DNA from: UBA1447 sp002329225
GTDB taxonomy: Bacteria > Bacillota > Clostridia > Oscillospirales > Acutalibacteraceae
NCBI GenBank assembly: GCA_050946835.1
Contig: JBMNVN010000006.1
Span: 101,551 to 165,550 of the forward strand
Direction of reading: 5' to 3'
DNA: 64,000 nucleotides
Shown: positions 59,543 through 64,000 of the stretch, one piece after another
How positions within the stretch are numbered: the first letter of the stretch is position 1
How the letters are laid out: the number at the start of each line of letters is the position of its first letter
Program-made: the position numbers and the translations under genes
The notes under the pieces: model-generated
Told to the model about the DNA's origin: nothing
Database searches by the model: none
The model's input: only the letters and a program-made list of their open reading frames with translations

Positions 59543-60486
59543 TGAAAGAAAAACCGAGCGGCGCAAAGAAAACGGAGCTGCCTGAGTTGCCGCGAATTGA
59601 TGACCGGGTTACCTTTATCTATATCGAGCACGCAAAAATTAACCGCCAAGACAGTGCCATTACCGTTACCGACAAACGGGGAACCGTTTGTATTCCTGCG
59701 GCCATGGTGGGCGTGTTGCTTTTAGGGCCGGGCACTGATATCAGCCATAGGGCCGTAGAATTAATAGGCGATACCGGCACAAGCATGGTATGGGTTGGCG
59801 AGCGCGGCGTGCGCCATTATGCCCACGGCAGGGCATTGGCGCACTCTACCCGGTTTTTAGAGAAACAGGCAAAACTCGTTTCCAACACGCGCTCCAGGCT
59901 GGATGTTGCGCGCAAAATGTATCAGTTGCGTTTTCCGGATGAAGATGTAACGGTTTTAACAATGCAGCAGCTGCGTGGCCGTGAAGGCGCCAGGGTACGA
60001 AGCGCTTACCGAACTTATTCTAAAAAATATAATGTGCCCTGGGATCATAGAGAGTATAATCCTGATGATTTTGAGTCGGGCACGCCTGTGAACCAGGCGC
60101 TGTCCTCCGCAAATGTCGCCCTCTATGGGGTGGTACACAGCGTGGTAGTGGCAATCGGCTTGTCTCCCGGGCTTGGGTTTGTTCATACAGGCCACGACAA
60201 ATCCTTTGTATATGATATTGCTGATTTGTACAAGGTGGAATACACTGTTCCCCTTGCTTTTGAACTGGCCTCCACGATAAAACCGGAAGAAAACATTGGG
60301 CGCTTGGCAAGACAAGCAGTGAGGGAAAAATGCGTTGACGGCAAAATCATGAAGCGCATTGTGCGCGACATTCAATATCTGCTGGATGTGCCGGAAGAGG
60401 AAGAATTGTTTGCCGATACCATCAACCTATGGGACGATAAGGAGCAGCTTGTCCAATATGGTGTCAACTACAGCGAGGTAACTTAA
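59539..60486 (+). CDS. cas1: CRISPR integrase Cas1e
   Basis: The 315-residue integrase inserts new spacers with Cas2. The metal-binding residues are visible as E149 (QLRGREGARVR), H216 (GFVHTGHDKSF) and D229 (YDIADLYK). Their spacing matches E. coli Cas1 E141/H208/D221 exactly, with a constant offset of eight. The N-terminal VTFIYIEHAKINRQDSAITV is typical of I-E. The ATG overlaps the cas6e stop, and the stop overlaps the cas2 start. Confidence 0.97.
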   Translation: MMKEKPSGAKKTELPELPRIDDRVTFIYIEHAKINRQDSAITVTDKRGTVCIPAAMVGVLLLGPGTDISHRAVELIGDTGTSMVWVGERGVRHYAHGRALAHSTRFLEKQAKLVSNTRSRLDVARKMYQLRFPDEDVTVLTMQQLRGREGARVRSAYRTYSKKYNVPWDHREYNPDDFESGTPVNQALSSANVALYGVVHSVVVAIGLSPGLGFVHTGHDKSFVYDIADLYKVEYTVPLAFELASTIKPEENIGRLARQAVREKCVDGKIMKRIVRDIQYLLDVPEEEELFADTINLWDDKEQLVQYGVNYSEVT

Positions 60487-61385
60487 TGCCTTTTACTGTG
60501 ATTACGCTGAAAAGTTCCACTCCCTCCCTGCGTGGGGATTTGACAAAGTGGATGCAGGAAATCGCAACCGGTGTATACATCGGAAACTTTAACACCCGTG
60601 TGCGGGAAAAACTATGGAGCCGAGTCATAGAAACGGTGGGCGATGGCGAGGCAACCATGAGTTTTGCACATAGAAATGAAATTGGCTATCAATTTGTTAC
60701 TTGGAACACCAGGCGTGAAAATATTGATTGCGACGGCATTCCTTTGGTGTTATTACCCGTTGAGCAAAAAGAATCAAAGAAAGAATTAACAGGCTTTAGC
60801 AATGCTGCAAAGTTCAGGAACGCGAGAAAATTTTCAGGTATAAAGCCTGCCGCGAAAACAACATCCCTGCCATACGTTGTTCTCGATATAGAAACCGACG
60901 GCCTTGATGAGAATGTAAACACCATTATTGAAATGGGCGCGGTGAAGGTGGACGGTGAAAACAGGAACGAGTTTCATCGCCTGATTCGCTATGAACAAAG
61001 CTTGCCTGCATCGATTACAGAATTAACCGGCATTACAGAGAGCATGTTAATGGAAGAAGGTGTCTTTCTTGACGATGCCCTGAATGATTTGCTAAACTTT
61101 ATTGGCGATGATCTAATTGTGGGGTATAGGGTGGATTTTGACATTCGATTTATCAATAAAGCCCTGGAAAATCTCAACCGCCCAAAACTTACTAATTTAC
61201 AGCAAGATTTGATGCGGTATGTGAAAAAAGAAAAAATGTTTTTAAATGACTACAAACTAAAAACTGCCTTAGCAGCTTACGGGATTTTAGAGGAGGTGCC
61301 GCATAGGGCACTAAAAGACGCACGGCTGATTGCCCGGTTGGCAAGCAAAGTAAATAAATTTCAGGATTTTATTGCGAAGAAGTGA
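60486..61385 (+). CDS. cas2: Cas2e fused to a DEDDh (DnaQ-like) 3'-5' exonuclease
   Basis: The 299-residue protein joins two domains. Residues 1-95 are Cas2e (FTVITLKSSTPSLRGDLTKW, EIATGVYIGNFNTRVREKLW). After a basic linker, residues 128-292 form a DEDDh exonuclease: ExoI is D134-x-E136 (VVLDIETDG), ExoII has D219 in GYRVDFDIRF, and ExoIII is H273-x4-D278 (HRALKDARL). The usual HN before the ExoII aspartate is replaced by YR. Such fusions are known in some I-E systems and are thought to trim the 3' overhangs of prespacers before integration. The stop lies only 23 nt before the array. Confidence 0.96.
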   Translation: MPFTVITLKSSTPSLRGDLTKWMQEIATGVYIGNFNTRVREKLWSRVIETVGDGEATMSFAHRNEIGYQFVTWNTRRENIDCDGIPLVLLPVEQKESKKELTGFSNAAKFRNARKFSGIKPAAKTTSLPYVVLDIETDGLDENVNTIIEMGAVKVDGENRNEFHRLIRYEQSLPASITELTGITESMLMEEGVFLDDALNDLLNFIGDDLIVGYRVDFDIRFINKALENLNRPKLTNLQQDLMRYVKKEKMFLNDYKLKTALAAYGILEEVPHRALKDARLIARLASKVNKFQDFIAKK

Positions 61386-61408
61386 GGATTTAAAAGGGAT
61401 CTTTTAGT
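61386..61408 (+). other. Gap between cas2 and the CRISPR array (leader missing or inside cas2)
   Basis: Only 23 AT-rich nt lie here, with an AAAAG-GGAT-CTTTT dyad (61392-61405). An ordinary leader with promoter does not fit, so leader functions must reside in the 3' end of cas2 or be absent. Confidence 0.7.
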
Positions 61409-64000
61409 GTGGTTCCCGCACACGCGGGGGTGATCCCCGGCTTTGACGATCTGCACCTTGATGATCTGTGTGGTTCCCGCACACGCGGGGGTGATCCCGT
61501 CGCCGCTGTCGGCTTCGATTCTTCCGATGAGTGGTTCCCGCACACGCGGGGGTGATCCCGCGGCGATCGCCCTCGCTGAGGCCACAGCCAAGTGGTTCCC
61601 GCACACGCGGGGGTGATCCCAGAAACCACGGAGCCAACGACGCAACCGTGTAGTGGTTCCCGCACACGCGGGGGTGATCCCGCTACCGCCCTTGCGGAAA
61701 AACTCAAAAAAGCGTGGTTCCCGCACACGCGGGGGTGATCCCGCGAAGATCTGGTGCGAGGCAGGCGGTCAGGGGTGGTTCCCGCACACGCGGGGGTGAT
61801 CCCCACAGATGATGAAGGGAAAGACCAGGGATGGAGTGGTTCCCGCACACGCGGGGGTGATCCTGTGAAGTCAATATCTTCATCAAGATATTCACCGTGG
61901 TTCCCGCACACGCGGGGGTGATCCCCGCTGTTCCGCTTTCGGTTGTGATGAAAGCATGTGGTTCCCGCACACGCGGGGGTGATCCTTATATTCTACCCCA
62001 TTATAGCACGAAATAGAAGTGGTTCCCGCACACGCGGGGGTGATCCCAAGTCTGAAGATGGCAAGAATGTCATTTGCAGGTGGTTCCCGCACACGCGGGG
62101 GTGATCCTCCATAAGGGGTGAAGTTCCTGATGGATTGTTCGTGGTTCCCGCACACGCGGGGGTGATCCTATCCGTCATTACGGACGATACGCCCGTACCG
62201 ACGTGGTTCCCGCACACGCGGGGGTGATCCCATTCAGGACAATCAAAGATTCCTGCTTTACAGGTGGTTCCCGCACACGCGGGGGTGATCCCAATAGCAA
62301 TTGATAATGCTGAAGCAAATCAGTGTGGTTCCCGCACACGCGGGGGTGATCCTTAAGAAGTTGACCTTTGCTTCCAGTTCCGCATGTGGTTCCCGCACAC
62401 GCGGGGGTGATCCCATCTTTGAATTGGGCGAATGTCGGCATCCTCCGTGGTTCCCGCACACGCGGGGGTGATCCCAGAAGAATTGACCGCAATCGGCTTG
62501 ACGGAAGAGTGGTTCCCGCACACGCGGGGGTGATCCTCAGGTTGTTTTCTTTAGGCGTGATATCGATTCGTGGTTCCCGCACACGCGGGGGTGATCCTAA
62601 CATTTTTAAAGTTCGGGAGGTCTTTATCCGGTGGTTCCCGCACACGCGGGGGTGATCCCGCAATTTATGACCCCGCCGTCGAGCTTGGCGAGTGGTTCCC
62701 GCACACGCGGGGGTGATCCCCCCACTGCCGACCCTAAAACATCGCCGCCACTGTGGTTCCCGCACACGCGGGGGTGATCCCAATGGCTCGGCGACCGTGT
62801 GCTGGAAGACAGCGTGGTTCCCGCACACGCGGGGGTGATCCCCTTTTCCAGATACCAGTACAACCCGTTGCTGTGTGGTTCCCGCACACGCGGGGGTGAT
62901 CCTCGTCCGGAATGATCACTCCGACCCCTGTCATAGTGGTTCCCGCACACGCGGGGGTGATCCTAAAAGAAAGCGACCACAGTATGGACCAGATGAGTGG
63001 TTCCCGCACACGCGGGGGTGATCCCGCTGTCGTCCGCCGCTTGGGACAGCATAAAAGGTGGTTCCCGCACACGCGGGGGTGATCCTGTTTGATGAAGTGG
63101 CTCTGATGCCGCGGTCTTGTGGTTCCCGCACACGCGGGGGTGATCCTCATCCCACGGCATGCTGGGGATAGCGCAAAAAGTGGTTCCCGCACACGCGGGG
63201 GTGATCCCAACAGGATCCACGACGGTGGACGCAGACAACCGTGGTTCCCGCACACGCGGGGGTGATCCCGCATGGATGAGCTTGAAGTGCAACGTGAAGA
63301 GGTGGTTCCCGCACACGCGGGGGTGATCCCAAATGGGAAACGGGTCAAGTTGAAAATATTAAGTGGTTCCCGCACACGCGGGGGTGATCCTAATCAACAC
63401 ACTTTCGCATCACTGGGGAATTGGTGGTTCCCGCACACGCGGGGGTGATCCCCACCCTCGCCGCGGTGCAGAGGCAGGCGTATTGTGGTTCCCGCACACG
63501 CGGGGGTGATCCTATCGGCATCCTCCCAGCGCTTTTGCAAATCGTGTGGTTCCCGCACACGCGGGGGTGATCCTTTTGCAATACAGGCTCAGGGGGGATT
63601 ATAAGTGTGGTTCCCGCACACGCGGGGGTGATCCCCTTCTGATGGATGTCATGGAAGCAATTGAAGGGTGGTTCCCGCACACGCGGGGGTGATCCTCATA
63701 ACCGCCGGTAGTGCAGGGGTGTTGCGCGGTGGTTCCCGCACACGCGGGGGTGATCCATTAACAATCGGAACATCAAAACCGCTGTTGTTGTGGTTCCCGC
63801 ACACGCGGGGGTGATCCAAAGGGCAAGAGTTTTCACACTTAATCATTTGGGTGGTTCCCGCACACGCGGGGGTGATCCCCTTTTTCAAAAAAAAAGTTAC
63901 AAAGCTTGATAGTGGTTCCCGCACACGCGGGGGTGATCCTCAGCAACGGGGATTTGTCAAAATAGAATAATAGTGGTTCCCGCACACGCGGGGGTGATCC
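61409..64000 (+). CRISPR. Type I-E CRISPR array, 43 repeats and 42 spacers, continuing past the window
   Basis: A 28-nt repeat recurs with a 61-nt period from 61409 to the last base of the window. It begins GTGGTTCCCGCACACG and ends CGGGGGTGATCC, and all 43 copies appear identical. The stem is CCCGC/GCGGG with an ACAC loop. Spacers are 33 nt except two of 34 nt (62169-62202 and 62475-62508). Cas6e cleavage after the stem would leave an 8-nt 5' handle, GTGATCC plus the next base. The repeat closely resembles the I-E repeat of Streptococcus thermophilus CRISPR4 as I remember it. The handle orientation and the biased first spacer base show transcription on the plus strand, away from cas2. No degenerate terminal repeat is seen. 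Confidence 0.99.

Noticed and set aside
61361..63924. Many minus-strand ORFs in the CRISPR region encoding repeats such as GSPPRVREP and ITPACAGTT
   Set aside because: They are translations of the CRISPR repeat in the different frames set by the 61-nt period, with spacer residues between; they are not proteins.
61409..64000. Self-targeting spacers
   Set aside because: No spacer was noticed to match another part of this window by eye, but this was not an exhaustive comparison, so no claim is made.

Overview
The window looks like chromosomal DNA of an anaerobic, Gram-positive, low-to-mid GC Clostridia member, most likely of the Oscillospirales/Ruminococcaceae type. The evidence is the Firmicutes gene order nusB-(Kae1-like)-xseA-xseB-ispA-dxs-tlyA-nadK-argR-recN, a coenzyme-B12-dependent (class II) ribonucleotide reductase, a type III glutamine synthetase, an HrcA/CIRCE-controlled small heat-shock protein, a LytTR/DUF3021 regulator pair, and dockerin and cohesin surface proteins. 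No species can be named from the sequence alone.

Layout. 1-6.3 kb is a patchwork of accessory genes: the tail of a 5'-nucleotidase, an AAA/DUF4143 ATPase among decayed fragments, a serine hydrolase-PadR operon behind twin palindromic operators, a GNAT acetyltransferase and a BNR-repeat sialidase-like protein. 6.4-12.5 kb carries nrdJ with NrdR-box-like sites, a GPH-type transporter with a long cytoplasmic coiled-coil tail, and tyrS behind its own promoter and a terminator-like leader hairpin. 12.6-22.9 kb is one long minus-strand housekeeping run making isoprenoid precursors (dxs, ispA) and holding repair, NAD and arginine-control genes. ispA is split by a frameshift exactly at an A-AAA-AAG slippery heptamer. 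23-38.5 kb holds a YfhO-type membrane protein, glnN, nadE, hsp20 with a perfect CIRCE operator, a secreted phosphoesterase, pyrE-uvrB-uvrA and a pseudouridine synthase.

38.6-49.5 kb is a surface module. Two very large BspA-type leucine-rich-repeat proteins end in dockerins and lie just downstream of a LytTR/DUF3021 pair. After a parvulin foldase gene and a small anchored protein come two membrane-anchored cohesin proteins. The simplest reading is that the repeat proteins are secreted and docked onto the membrane cohesins. 49.6-51.4 kb has four tRNA genes (Gly-Arg-His-Gln) in a cluster, a WYL regulator and tRNA-Leu.

51.8-64 kb is a complete type I-E CRISPR-Cas locus: cas3, cas8e, cse2, cas7e, cas5e, cas6e, cas1 and a cas2 fused to a DEDDh (DnaQ-like) exonuclease. 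An array of 43 identical 28-nt repeats and 42 spacers follows and runs off the window end. Only 23 nt separate the cas2 stop from the first repeat, so there is no room for an ordinary leader outside the gene. With a 28-nt repeat the first base of each spacer is C in 24, T in 16, A in 2 and G in none of 42, the mark of a PAM-derived 29th base. A truncated copy of a dispersed hairpin element lies at the left edge of this locus and may mark where it was inserted.
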